From assembly GCA_002429315.1 (NCBI GenBank), contig DIZC01000104.1, forward strand, positions 1-64,000: a DNA stretch of 64,000 nucleotides, written 5' to 3'. Position 1 is the first letter of the stretch. Each line of letters begins with the position of its first letter. The translations under genes were made by a program, and so were the position numbers. Shown here in pieces: positions 1 through 8,103 of this stretch. This DNA comes from Alphaproteobacteria bacterium UBA6038 (GTDB lineage: Bacteria; Pseudomonadota; Alphaproteobacteria; Micropepsales; Micropepsaceae). The notes beneath the pieces were generated by a model that searched no databases, was not told the DNA's origin, and worked only from the letters and a program-made list of their open reading frames with translations.

Positions 1-31
1 GAAAACCCGAGTCACGCTCTAGTTTGCAGGA

Positions 32-1222
32 ATGCGGATTTGCCCGACGGGCGTTGAATCGGTTGCGCTTGTCCAACCGTGCCGGCCACCCAGTTTTCTG
101 AAGGGCGCTGTTGAAGAACCGCGGATGCAAGCGTTGGGGGGACTGCGAGCCTTGGCGACGGCTGCGCGAGATCCGGAAATCGGCGATCTCGTCCGGGACA
201 ACCGTTGGTTTCCGGAAGATTTCCACGCGCCTCGCCAGCTTCTCACCTTCGTGCATGCCGATCGCGGCGAACTTTCCCGGCAACCCTTTCTCGATCACCG
301 CTGGAAACAGGACTCGCTGCCGCGACGTCAGGCGGCGCTGGAGGCAGTCGCGGCCGAGCTTTCCCCAGGGCTCGCGCCGCGACTGGATTTCATCTGGCAC
401 ACCTCGTTCTGCTGCTCCACGCTGCTCGCCCGCGCGCTGGACCGCCCTGTCAAATGTCTGGCGCTTTCGGAGCCGTTGGTCCTGGTTTCCATTGCAGACG
501 CCAAGCGTACCGCCTCGCTGGATCAGGGCTGGCAGGTGTCCCGCCTGCCGGAAATCGTGTTCCGGCTGCTCGCGCGCCCCGAAGCTTGCGGCAGCCGCGT
601 TCTCGTCAAGCCGAGCAATTTCGCCAACATCCTGCTGCCGGATGCCGCGCGGCTCACGGCGGGCAAGGCGCTGCTGCTCTATTCCGATCTGCCCGGCTTC
701 CTGCTTTCGGTGCTGAAGAGCGGCCTCCCGTTGCGGAAATATGTGCGCCGCCTGTTCTCGAATCTGGTGGGGCAGGTCCGCGACCAGCTGCCTTGGTCGC
801 AGGCTGAGATCTTCCAGATGTCCGATGTCGAGATCGCGACGCTCGCCTGGCACATGCAGATTCTCGAATTTCGCAATGCGGTGCGGCTCCTCGGCCCCGC
901 CCGCGCCGCATCGCTGGACTGCGATGCCTTTCTCGCGAAGCCGGCGGAGGTTCTGCCGCAGCTGGATGCGTTCTACGGCTTGGGCTTGGGCGAAAACCAC
1001 ATCGCCGAGACTGTCGCAGGCCCTCTCTTCCGCGAGCACTCCAAAGCCCCCGGCGTGCCGTTCGATGCCGAGACTCGCGCCAAGCAGATGGCGGACGCGC
1101 AGCGGCAGTTCGGCGGCGACATCGAGCGGGTGGTCGAATGGAGCTACCGCGTTTCGCCGCTCACCCCGCGCGGCGTTCCTCTACCCAACCCGCTGGTTGC
1201 GACCGGCAAGAGCTATGGCTGA
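32..1222 (+). CDS. sulfotransferase-like hypothetical protein
   Basis: 396 residues, complete: an in-frame stop lies at 20-22. A P-loop-like segment near residue 128 (HTSFCCSTLLARALD) resembles the PAPS 5'-phosphosulfate-binding loop of sulfotransferases, and a later stretch (about residues 290-315) with an acidic/aromatic pattern resembles the sulfotransferase C-terminal part. No signal peptide or membrane helix is visible. The start is uncertain: the ATG at 32 has AGGA touching it, while an in-frame ATG at 125 begins just before the well-conserved-looking part. The sulfotransferase fold is inferred from one motif only; substrate unknown. It is unrelated in strand and theme to the minus-strand operon that follows. 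Confidence 0.55.
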   Translation: MRICPTGVESVALVQPCRPPSFLKGAVEEPRMQALGGLRALATAARDPEIGDLVRDNRWFPEDFHAPRQLLTFVHADRGELSRQPFLDHRWKQDSLPRRQAALEAVAAELSPGLAPRLDFIWHTSFCCSTLLARALDRPVKCLALSEPLVLVSIADAKRTASLDQGWQVSRLPEIVFRLLARPEACGSRVLVKPSNFANILLPDAARLTAGKALLLYSDLPGFLLSVLKSGLPLRKYVRRLFSNLVGQVRDQLPWSQAEIFQMSDVEIATLAWHMQILEFRNAVRLLGPARAASLDCDAFLAKPAEVLPQLDAFYGLGLGENHIAETVAGPLFREHSKAPGVPFDAETRAKQMADAQRQFGGDIERVVEWSYRVSPLTPRGVPLPNPLVATGKSYG

Positions 1223-1276
1223 AGCCGGGCACGCGGAACGATCAGGCGCCGCAACCGCGACAGCTCCCTGGCAGAA

Positions 1277-1690
1277 TCACATCGACTTTTCGCAGATCAC
1301 CATCCAGTGGGTGCCGAAGCGGTCGGTCGTCATGCCCCAGCGCTTGGCAAAGAAAGTCTCGGCGATCGCCATGCCCACGGTGCCGCCTTCCGACAGCGAA
1401 GCGAAGATGCGCTCGGCGTCTTCCGGCGTGTCGGTGTGGACGCTCACGGCATAGCCTTGCGGCTTGTTGTAGCGATCGCCCGGTGAGTCCGAGCCCATGA
1501 TGGCGTCGCTGCCGACGCTGAAGCGCGCATGCATCACCTGGTTCTTTACCTCGGGCGGCACCGGCATGTCCGGTGGCGCATCGGCGAACGTCATGACGCG
1601 CAGGTCCTTGCCGCCCAGCACTTTCGCATAGAACTGGAAAGCCTCGCCGCAATTGCCGTTGAAGTTGAGATAGGGATTGATCTTCATCAT
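1277..1690 (-). CDS. VOC-superfamily (PhnB-like) protein
   Basis: 137 residues beginning MMKINPYLNFNGNCGEAFQF, the usual opening of PhnB-like glyoxalase/bleomycin-resistance fold proteins, and ending with the THWMVICEK strand typical of the family. The start at 1690 is preceded by AAGGAG; a longer upstream frame exists but lacks this ribosome site and reads through the neighbour. It is the last gene of the ArsR-led operon, 29 nt after another VOC gene. These proteins often have no known reaction; fold assignment is good, substrate unknown. Confidence 0.8.
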   Translation of the reverse strand: MMKINPYLNFNGNCGEAFQFYAKVLGGKDLRVMTFADAPPDMPVPPEVKNQVMHARFSVGSDAIMGSDSPGDRYNKPQGYAVSVHTDTPEDAERIFASLSEGGTVGMAIAETFFAKRWGMTTDRFGTHWMVICEKSM

Positions 1691-1719
1691 CTTTCTCCTT
1701 GGTCGTGTTTGAAAGTGGA

Positions 1720-2214
1720 TTAAGTGCCGTTGTAAGCGCGCTCGAGCGCGGCCATGTCGAGCTTCTTCATCTGCATGAGGGCAGCCATGGCGCGGTCGGA
1801 GCGTTCGCCGCCGCCCTCCAGCCACGGCATGTTCGCGGGCACGATCTGCCACGACAGCCCGTACTTGTCCTTCAGCCAGCCGCACGGCCCGTCCTCGCCG
1901 CCGCCGGCCGTGCCGAGCCTATTCCAGAAGTAGTCGATCTCCTCCTGCGTTTCGCAGCGCATCTCCAGCGAGATGGCTTCCGTGAACTTGAACTGGGGTC
2001 CGCCGTTGAGCGCCCGTAGTTCGGTTCCGTCGAGGGTGAAGGAGACGACCATCACAGAGCCTTCACGGCGTCCGTGGATCTCGTAGCCCGCCTTTCCGTA
2101 GTGGCTGATCGTGCCGATGGAGGAGTTCTTGAAGATGGAGACGTAGAAGCGCGCCGCGTCTTCGGCCCGGTTGTCGAACCACAGGCACGGAACGATCTTG
2201 TTGATGATCGCCAT
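1720..2214 (-). CDS. VOC-superfamily (PhnB-like) protein
   Basis: 164 residues, begins MAIINKIVPCLWFDNRAEDA. The pattern 'K-I-x-P-C-L-W-F-D-x-x-A-E-E-A-x-x-F-Y' is that of PhnB-like VOC proteins, often mislabelled 3-demethylubiquinone methyltransferases. The metal-site-like segment KYGLSWQIVP closes the fold, followed by a helical tail (residues 135-164) usual in this family. The start has AGAGGAG seven nt upstream. It sits 18 nt after the DUF1428 gene in the ArsR operon. The reaction is not predictable. Confidence 0.82.
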   Translation of the reverse strand: MAIINKIVPCLWFDNRAEDAARFYVSIFKNSSIGTISHYGKAGYEIHGRREGSVMVVSFTLDGTELRALNGGPQFKFTEAISLEMRCETQEEIDYFWNRLGTAGGGEDGPCGWLKDKYGLSWQIVPANMPWLEGGGERSDRAMAALMQMKKLDMAALERAYNGT

Positions 2215-2232
2215 GTTGCTCTCCTCTGCCGG

Positions 2233-2595
2233 CTATTTCTTCAGCTCCAGCGCAGGCACAAAGCCGCCGAAGATCATCCGCTTGCCGTCGAACGGCGCTG
2301 GATTGTTTGCTGGATCGTTCATGCGCGGATCATTACGGAACTTCTCCATAGCTGCGTCGCGGGTTGCTTTGTCCGGCCATTCGACCCAACTGAAGACGAC
2401 CGTTTCGTCATCCTTTGCCTGCACCGCGCGCTTGAAGTCCGTCAGTTTGCCGTCCGGCACGTCGTCGCCCCATGCTTCCATGACGCGAAGTGCGCCGAAC
2501 TCGATGAAGATCGAGTCCATGTGGCGCGCGTGTTCGAGGAACTTCTCCTTGTTCGCGGTGGGAGCAGCAATCACAAAGCCGTCAATGTAAGCCAT
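2233..2595 (-). CDS. DUF1428 family protein
   Basis: 120 residues beginning MAYIDGFVIAAP, with the family's Y-x-D-G-F-V opening, the central ETVVFSWVEWPDKATRD strand and the terminal GKRMIFGGF segment; this is a dimeric alpha-beta-barrel (ferredoxin-like) fold of unknown function. The start at 2595 has GAAGGAG upstream; a frame extending to 2664 overlaps the small ORF before it and is less likely. DUF1428 proteins commonly travel with SRPBCC and VOC genes under an ArsR regulator, as here. Confidence 0.85.
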   Translation of the reverse strand: MAYIDGFVIAAPTANKEKFLEHARHMDSIFIEFGALRVMEAWGDDVPDGKLTDFKRAVQAKDDETVVFSWVEWPDKATRDAAMEKFRNDPRMNDPANNPAPFDGKRMIFGGFVPALELKK

Positions 2596-2614
2596 AGCAG
2601 TTTCTCCTTCTTGG

Positions 2615-2719
2615 TTAGGCGGCGTTCTGCTTTTCGAAATCGCCCAGTTGTCCGGCGAGCGCACGCCGGAACGCGGGCACGCGCTCGTCGTGGATCGTCT
2701 GCTCGGCGCTCGCGCTCAT
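2615..2719 (-). CDS. 34-residue small ORF, translationally coupled
   Basis: Reads MSASAEQTIHDERVPAFRRA and 14 more residues to a TAA. Its ATG shares ATGA with the stop of the preceding SRPBCC gene and is preceded by GGGAGGA at ideal spacing, so initiation is credible. It is charged and helical-looking, without a signal or membrane segment. It could be a genuine small protein or the first part of a gene shortened by an early stop; DUF1428 starts 19 nt further on. No family recognised. Confidence 0.45.
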   Translation of the reverse strand: MSASAEQTIHDERVPAFRRALAGQLGDFEKQNAA

Positions 2720-3198
2720 GATTGTCCTCCCGTGCTTGCCAGATAATCGGCCAGCCGGTCGAACGTGCTGTTCCAGCCGTGGCCATGGCCGTCGCGGTTG
2801 GAGGTCGTGTTGAAAACCCCTTGGCGGAACGTCATCAGCGTCTTTCCGCCACGCTCAGCGAAATCGATTTCCACCAGCGTTTCGGGTCTGCGTGAGCCAT
2901 CCTCCTGATCCCAGGTGAAGGTGAAGGCGAGCCGCTCCGGTTGGCGCACTTCCTTGTATTCGCCGCCTTGGCCCAGTTCGCCGCTGCCATCCACGGCGCG
3001 CAAGCGCCCGCGCCATTTGCCGCCCGGCCGCACATCGGCCTCGTGGAACACCGACGGGTGTTCGCGCGGCCCCATCCACGCCACCATGTGCTGTGGATCG
3101 GTGAACATTTTCCAGACCAGCGCGCGAGGCGCGTCGAACGTCCGTTCGATCACCAGCCCGCGGTCGTCCTGCGCCATCGCGACGCTAGCCGTGGCCAT
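2716..3198 (-). CDS. SRPBCC (AHSA1-type) domain protein
   Basis: 160 residues. The pattern VIERTFDAPRALVWKMFTDP followed by W-M-G-P and the central R-P-G-G-x-W strand is the Aha1/START-like (SRPBCC) fold that forms a hydrophobic ligand cavity. The final helix is GHGHGWNSTFDRLADYL. It overlaps the ArsR gene by 14 nt, the usual ArsR-SRPBCC pair. The start at 3198 has GAGAAG upstream; an internal ATG at 3177 lacks one. Ligand unknown. Confidence 0.85.
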   Translation of the reverse strand: MATASVAMAQDDRGLVIERTFDAPRALVWKMFTDPQHMVAWMGPREHPSVFHEADVRPGGKWRGRLRAVDGSGELGQGGEYKEVRQPERLAFTFTWDQEDGSRRPETLVEIDFAERGGKTLMTFRQGVFNTTSNRDGHGHGWNSTFDRLADYLASTGGQS

Positions 3199-3526
3199 CG
3201 GTCTTCTCGTTGCCTTGCAGTTCGCGCAGGTAGGCGTCGAGGCGGTCGAACCGCTCCTCCCACATCCGCCGGTTCTGCTCGATCCAGTCGCTGGCGGTCT
3301 TCAGGGCTTCCGGCTTCAGCCGGCACACCCGCTGCTGCGCCCGTTTTTCTCGGAGGATAAGGTCCGCTGCCTCCAGCACCTTCAGGTGCCGGGAGATTGC
3401 CGGCAGGGACACGTCGAACGGCTGTGCCAGCTCGCCCACGGTGGCTTCGCCCAGCGCAAGACGCGCGAGGATGGCCCGGCGGGTCGGGTCGGCCAGAGCA
3501 GCAAAGGTATGATCGAGCCGCTCCAT
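3185..3526 (-). CDS. ArsR-family HTH transcriptional regulator
   Basis: 113 residues with an N-terminal winged helix: LADPTRRAILARLALGEATV (helices 1-2), then helix-turn-helix ELAQPFDVSLPAISRHLKVL. No CxC or other metal-site cysteines are seen, so it is probably not a metal sensor; regulators of this subgroup pair with SRPBCC genes and repress their own operon. First gene of the minus-strand operon running to 1277. A perfect palindrome lies immediately before its start codon (3528-3543), a likely operator. Confidence 0.88.
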   Translation of the reverse strand: MERLDHTFAALADPTRRAILARLALGEATVGELAQPFDVSLPAISRHLKVLEAADLILREKRAQQRVCRLKPEALKTASDWIEQNRRMWEERFDRLDAYLRELQGNEKTDGHG

Positions 3527-3527
3527 G

Positions 3528-3543
3528 TTAACTGCTTAGTTAA
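3528..3543. promoter_or_regulatory. candidate ArsR operator (palindrome)
   Basis: TTAACT-gctt-AGTTAA, a perfect 6-bp inverted repeat one base upstream of the ArsR ATG. Position and symmetry suit autorepression by a dimeric winged-helix protein. Binding is inferred. Confidence 0.5.
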
Positions 3544-3622
3544 ATAACCAATCGATTAAGTGCAAGCCACTCGGCCTGCTGAATCTGCATGGCCGCCATG
3601 CGTTTTCTGACATTCCCTTTCT

Positions 3623-3648
3623 GTTCCGTATGAGAACAGTATAGGAAC
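3623..3648. promoter_or_regulatory. LexA (SOS) box before the small membrane ORF and dnaE
   Basis: GAACAGTATAGGAAC at 3634-3648 is a perfect GAAC-N7-GAAC, the reverse complement of the alphaproteobacterial LexA box GTTC-N7-GTTC. A third half-site, GTTC at 3623-3626, lies exactly 11 bp upstream, so three half-sites repeat with about one helical turn. A weak promoter, CTGACA (3607-3612) and TATGAG (3629-3634), would be covered by the box. The same motif precedes lexA at 29887-29901 in this window. Confidence 0.7.
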
Positions 3649-3665
3649 ATCAGAAGGAGAGAGCG

Positions 3666-3764
3666 ATGGCGTGGTTGAAGGATGCGGTGGCGGCCGCCGG
3701 GCTTTTGGCGTTCATTTTGTGGGCGTTCACGGCGGCACAGGTGGCCGCGGCGGCGCTCACCTGA
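3666..3764 (+). CDS. 32-residue single-helix membrane protein, SidA-like candidate
   Basis: Starts MAWLKDAVAAAGLLAFILWA and continues 12 residues to a TGA. Residues 8-31 form one hydrophobic helix after a short charged N-terminus. The ribosome site AAGGAG lies 7 nt before the ATG, and a LexA box lies 18-43 nt upstream, so it should be DNA-damage induced. It precedes dnaE by 84 nt on the same strand. The size, topology and SOS control match SidA of Caulobacter crescentus, a 29-residue inner-membrane division inhibitor acting on FtsW/FtsN. Homology is inferred from these features, not from alignment. Confidence 0.6.
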   Translation: MAWLKDAVAAAGLLAFILWAFTAAQVAAAALT

Positions 3765-3848
3765 AGCTGTGGATCGGGCAAATGCGCCGCACCACCGGCG
3801 CGCGCGGCTGGCCGATACTGCCGATGGGAGAAGAAAGAGAATCGGGCG

Positions 3849-6800
3849 ATGGCGGGTGTCCGCAAAGCGGCTTCGTTCGTGCACCTCCGGGTGAAGAGCG
3901 CCTATTCGCTGCTCGAGGGCGCCATCCGGCCCGCGGAGCTGGCGGCGCTCGCGATCGACAACGCCATGCCGGCGGTCGCCGTCACCGACACGAACAATCT
4001 GTTCGGTGTCTATGAAATCAGCGAGGCGCTGGCGAAGGCCGGTGTCCAGCCGATCGTCGGCTGTTTGCTGGCGGTGGAATTCGAGTCCCCGCAATTCGGC
4101 GGCGCCATGGTGCGCCAGCGCCCGCCGCTGCTGCCGCTGCTGGTGCAGAACGACACCGGCTACCGCAATCTCACCAAACTGCTGAGTGCCGCGTACCTCA
4201 TGGTCGAGCCGGGCGACTGGCCGCACGTGACGGCGGAGACGCTTGCTCAGCACACGGACGGATTGATCGCGCTGACCGGCGGCCCCGGCGGTCCGCTCAA
4301 CCGGCTGATCGTGGAGGGCCAGCCGGAAGCGGCGGAAGCGTTGCTGGACCGGCTCAGCGCCATGTTCGGCAACCGGCTCTATGTCGAATTGCAGCGCCAT
4401 GGCTTGCCCGAGGAGCGGGCTGCCGAAGGAAAGCTGATCGATCTCGCCTATGCCAAGCGCCTGCCGCTGGTCGCCACCAACGATGTGCATTTCGGCGCTG
4501 CAGACATGTACGAGGCGCACGACGCGCTGATGTGCATCGCGGAAGGCGCGTTCGTCTCGCAACACGACCGCAAGCGGCTGACGCGCGAGCATCGTTTCAA
4601 GACGGCGGAAGAGATGGCGGTGCAGTTCGCGGATTTGCCGGAGGCCATCGAAAACACGATCGAGATCGCGCGCCGCTGCGCGTTCCGGCCGAAGAAACGC
4701 GCACCCATCCTGCCGCAGTTCATTCCGGAGTCCGGCCGCGCGCCGGCTGACGAGCTGCGCGCGCAGGCGGAAGAGGGGCTTACCCGTCGCCTCAAAGCGC
4801 ATGGTCTGCATGCGGACGAACGGCTCTATCGCGACCGACTGAACTTCGAGCTCGATGTCATCATCGGCATGCATTTCCCCGGCTACTTCCTCATCGTTTC
4901 CGATTTCATGAAATGGACCCGCGCGCATGGCATCCCGGTGGGCGTGCGCGGTTCCGGCGCCACGTCGCTCGTCGCCTGGTCGCTCGACATCACCAATCTC
5001 GATCCTATCCGCTTCGGCCTGGTGTTCGAGCGCTTCCTCAATCCCGAGCGCGTCTCGATGCCGGATTTCGACATCGATTTCTGCCAGGAGCGCCGCGACG
5101 AGGTGGTGCGCTATGTGCAGCACAAATACGGCGAAGACCGCGTGGCGCACATCATCGCGCTGGGCTCTTTGCAGGCGCGCGCCGCGGTGCGCGACGTCGG
5201 CCGCGTGCTGCAGATGCCGCTGGGCCTTGTCGATCGCATCGCCAAGCTCATCCCCAATCCGCCGGGCCGCCACATCACGCTCGACGAAGCCATCGAAGGC
5301 GAGCCGCGACTCCAGCAAATCCGCGAACAGGAGCCCGCGACCGAGCAGCTGTTCTCCATCGTGTCGAAAATCGAAGGGCTGTACCGCCACGCCTCCACCC
5401 ATCCCGCCGGCGTGGTCATCGGCGACCGGCCGCTGGATGAGATCGTGCCGCTTTATCGCGATCCGCGGTCCGAAATGCCGGTGACGCAGTTCGACTACGA
5501 GGACGCGGAAAAAGCGGGGCTGGTGAAGTTCGATTTCCTCGGCCTGAAAACGCTCACCGTGATCGCCAAGGCCGAAAAGCTGCTGAAGAACCGCGGCATC
5601 GAACTCGACACCCAGAACATCGATTTCGACGATCCGGCGACGTTCGACATGCTGTCGCGCGGCGAAAGCGTGGGCGTGTTCCAGCTGGAAGGCGCCGGGA
5701 TGCGCGACCTGATGCGCAAGATGCATCCCGACCACATCAACGACCTGGTGGCGCTGGTGGCGCTCTACCGTCCCGGCCCGATGGATTCCATCCCGAAATA
5801 CATCGCCTGCAAGCGCGGCAAGGAAGCGCCAGAATATCTGCATCCGGCGCTCGAGCCCATCCTCAACGAAACGTTCGGCGTCATGACGTATCAGGAAGAC
5901 GTCATGCGCATTGCGCGCGAACTGGCCGGCTATTCGATGGGCGATGCCGATCTGTTGCGCCGCGCCATGGGCAAGAAGATTCATTCCGAAATGGCGGTGC
6001 ACCGCGACCGCTTCGTCAAAGGCTGCGGCGACAAGGGAATCCTGCCGTCGGTTGCCGACCAGATCTTCGAGCAGGCGGCGAAGTTCGCGGGCTACGGCTT
6101 CAACAAGGGCCACGCCGCGGCTTACGCGCAGGTCGCGTATCAAACCGCGTACCTCAAGGCGAACTATCCGGTCGAGTTCGTCGCCGCGTCGATGACGCTC
6201 GACATCGGCAATACCGACCGGCTGAACGTGTTCCGCCAGGAAGCGCAGCGCCTCGGCATCCGCGTAGCCCCGCCGGACGTCAACCGCTCGGAGGCCTATT
6301 TCGCCTGCGATGCTGAAGCGGGCGTCATCTACTACGCGCTGGCCGCGGTGAAAGGCGTCGGCAAGCAGGCGATGGAGCACGTGGTGGACGTGCGCCGCAG
6401 CGGCGGCCGGTTCGCGAGCCTCTCCGATTTCGCCCGCCGCGTGGACCCCAAGCTCGTCAACCGCCGGGCCTTCGAAAGCCTCGTTCGCGCCGGTGCTTTC
6501 GATGCGCTGAATGCCAACCGCCGCCGTCTGGTGGAATCCGCCGACGCCATCTTGAATCACGCCGCGCGCAGCACGCAGGACCGCGAAGCGGGGCAGGCGA
6601 CCCTGTTCGGTGAAGCGGCGAGCGGCGCCGACGATCTGCGGCTGGCCAATGTCGACGACTGGCCGCCGCATGAGCGCCTGAGCGAAGAGTTCAATGCCAT
6701 CGGCTTCTATCTTTCCGGCCATCCGCTCGACGGCTACCAGGCGGCGCTCAAGCGCCTCGGCGCCGTCACCTTCGCCGCGCTGCAGGAGGACCGCCGCCGC

Positions 6801-7283
6801 TCCGGTTTTCGCGCGCAGATCGCCGGCACCATCATCCGCAAGCAGGAGCGCCGCGGCCGCAGCGAGCAGCCTTACGCCTTCGTCTCACTGTCGGACACGA
6901 CGGGCATGTTCGAAGTGATGGTGTTTTCGGAAGTGCTTTCCGCCGCGCGGCCATTCTTGGAACCGGGCAAATCGGTGCTGTTCACGATCGCGGCCGACTG
7001 GATCGATGACGAACTGAAGCTTCGCGCCATCGCGGCGCAGGACCTCGACAAGGCGGCGGCGGAAGCAGGCGAGGGGTTGCGTGTCTATCTCGAGGACGAC
7101 CGCGCGCTCGGGCCCATAGCCATGCAGCTGAAGAACGGCGGCAAGGGCCTCGTCACCCTGGTGGTGCCGGCGAGCGAAGGGCGCGAAGTGGAAATCAAGC
7201 TGCGCGATCGACAGCAGGTGAATGCCGCGTTGCGCGCCGCCATCAAATCGCTGCCGGGCGTCGCCGCGGTGGAGTCCGTGTGA
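3849..7283 (+). CDS. dnaE: DNA polymerase III subunit alpha (DnaE1)
   Basis: 1144 residues, normal length for alphaproteobacterial DnaE1. The N-terminal PHP domain (about residues 8-275) opens FVHLRVKSAYSLLEGAI; the polymerase palm carries PDFDIDFC near residues 405-412 and FDFLGLKT near 560, supplying the acidic catalytic residues; a helix-hairpin region follows and an OB fold lies at about 985-1065. It is the replicative polymerase rather than DnaE2/ImuC: the PHP opening is of DnaE1 type and no imuA/imuB is adjacent. It follows the SOS box and 32-residue ORF, so at least part of its transcription may be LexA-controlled. Confidence 0.97.
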   Translation: MAGVRKAASFVHLRVKSAYSLLEGAIRPAELAALAIDNAMPAVAVTDTNNLFGVYEISEALAKAGVQPIVGCLLAVEFESPQFGGAMVRQRPPLLPLLVQNDTGYRNLTKLLSAAYLMVEPGDWPHVTAETLAQHTDGLIALTGGPGGPLNRLIVEGQPEAAEALLDRLSAMFGNRLYVELQRHGLPEERAAEGKLIDLAYAKRLPLVATNDVHFGAADMYEAHDALMCIAEGAFVSQHDRKRLTREHRFKTAEEMAVQFADLPEAIENTIEIARRCAFRPKKRAPILPQFIPESGRAPADELRAQAEEGLTRRLKAHGLHADERLYRDRLNFELDVIIGMHFPGYFLIVSDFMKWTRAHGIPVGVRGSGATSLVAWSLDITNLDPIRFGLVFERFLNPERVSMPDFDIDFCQERRDEVVRYVQHKYGEDRVAHIIALGSLQARAAVRDVGRVLQMPLGLVDRIAKLIPNPPGRHITLDEAIEGEPRLQQIREQEPATEQLFSIVSKIEGLYRHASTHPAGVVIGDRPLDEIVPLYRDPRSEMPVTQFDYEDAEKAGLVKFDFLGLKTLTVIAKAEKLLKNRGIELDTQNIDFDDPATFDMLSRGESVGVFQLEGAGMRDLMRKMHPDHINDLVALVALYRPGPMDSIPKYIACKRGKEAPEYLHPALEPILNETFGVMTYQEDVMRIARELAGYSMGDADLLRRAMGKKIHSEMAVHRDRFVKGCGDKGILPSVADQIFEQAAKFAGYGFNKGHAAAYAQVAYQTAYLKANYPVEFVAASMTLDIGNTDRLNVFRQEAQRLGIRVAPPDVNRSEAYFACDAEAGVIYYALAAVKGVGKQAMEHVVDVRRSGGRFASLSDFARRVDPKLVNRRAFESLVRAGAFDALNANRRRLVESADAILNHAARSTQDREAGQATLFGEAASGADDLRLANVDDWPPHERLSEEFNAIGFYLSGHPLDGYQAALKRLGAVTFAALQEDRRRSGFRAQIAGTIIRKQERRGRSEQPYAFVSLSDTTGMFEVMVFSEVLSAARPFLEPGKSVLFTIAADWIDDELKLRAIAAQDLDKAAAEAGEGLRVYLEDDRALGPIAMQLKNGGKGLVTLVVPASEGREVEIKLRDRQQVNAALRAAIKSLPGVAAVESV

Positions 7284-7599
7284 GCGGAGCAGATATGAAA
7301 TGCGCGAATCTTTTACATCGACTGCTTACAAGGGGCTCCGACCACAAGATGTAGCGACGAAGCACGAAGCGGCTCTGAAAAATCGCGAATCGTGCAATTC
7401 AAATCCGCAATAATGTTGCCGCGAATTGATAAACGGTTCTTTCTGCGGGCCGGTCCTGTTCTTACACCGAGCAAGTGAGCAGACTGGCCGCAAGATTAAA
7501 TCGGCGTCACATGGGATCGAAGCAACCCATTGGCAGGCAACGAAAATAGTCATGCCCGCGTTGTGCGCCCGGAGTGGGCAGCGATGCGGAGGAGTGCTC
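7284..7599. other. non-coding stretch after dnaE
   Basis: 316 bp, visibly richer in A/T than its surroundings. No credible ORF, tRNA or strong hairpin is seen. It must hold the end of the dnaE transcript and the promoter of the secreted protein at 7600, but I cannot place a -10/-35 pair with confidence. Confidence 0.5.
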
Positions 7600-8088
7600 A
7601 TGAAAATCTATGCAATCACAGGCGCCGGGCTCTTGGCGTGTGCGGCCGTAGTTGGAGCAGCGCAGGCTCAGGTGGCCTACACCGACAGCGCGCTCAATGG
7701 ATGCTATGCCCATCACAGCACGAGCGTCGACACGGGGTCCGCTGCTGAAAACAGAGATGCCGTCGGCACGCTGTGTTTCGACGGCAACGGACACATTATC
7801 GCCGCTTCACATGCCCCGTATCTGTCCGGCGGCGTGGGCAATACCAACGGCAATGTCCAGAGTCGCAACGACACTACCGGGAGATACTCGGTGACCAACT
7901 CGCCCGGCGACGGCATGGGAACCTTCGAAGGGAAGTGCACCAAGCACGCTTTTGTCCTGAAGAACGTGGACAGCAACGGATTGGCTCACGGCTTCCAGTA
8001 CATTCTGCTGCGGCGAAAGAAGGGGTGTGCCGACAACGGCCCGACCGTCATAGGCGGCGGTGCAGAGTATCAAGGGCCGCTGAAGTAA
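7600..8088 (+). CDS. secreted protein of unknown function
   Basis: 162 residues. A signal peptide is clear: MKIYAITGAGLLACAAVVGA followed by an AQAQ cleavage region. The mature part is about 140 residues, glycine/asparagine-rich, beta-like, with four cysteines (pairs possible), and includes GTLCFDGNGHIIA and a C-terminal GFQYILLRRK strand. The start is fixed by GGAGGAG six nt upstream; the open frame extends further 5' without a better start. The composition resembles small secreted beta-sandwich proteins found in soil alphaproteobacteria, but I recognise no family. It converges on the aminotransferase gene across the inverted repeat at 8104-8135. Confidence 0.75.
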   Translation: MKIYAITGAGLLACAAVVGAAQAQVAYTDSALNGCYAHHSTSVDTGSAAENRDAVGTLCFDGNGHIIAASHAPYLSGGVGNTNGNVQSRNDTTGRYSVTNSPGDGMGTFEGKCTKHAFVLKNVDSNGLAHGFQYILLRRKKGCADNGPTVIGGGAEYQGPLK

Positions 8089-8103
8089 GCCCGGAGAGAA
8101 ACC

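Noticed and set aside
3540..6722. A 1060-codon open frame on the minus strand opposite dnaE
   Set aside because: It is the high-GC antisense shadow of dnaE: His/Arg-rich, no motif, and covers a gene with complete polymerase domains.
3849..7283. SOS mutasome polymerase DnaE2/ImuC, because of the SOS box
   Set aside because: The N-terminal PHP sequence and 1144-residue length are DnaE1-like, and imuA/imuB are not adjacent.
7284..7599. A tRNA or small RNA gene in the A/T-richer gap after dnaE
   Set aside because: No cloverleaf, CCA end or strong hairpin could be traced by eye.
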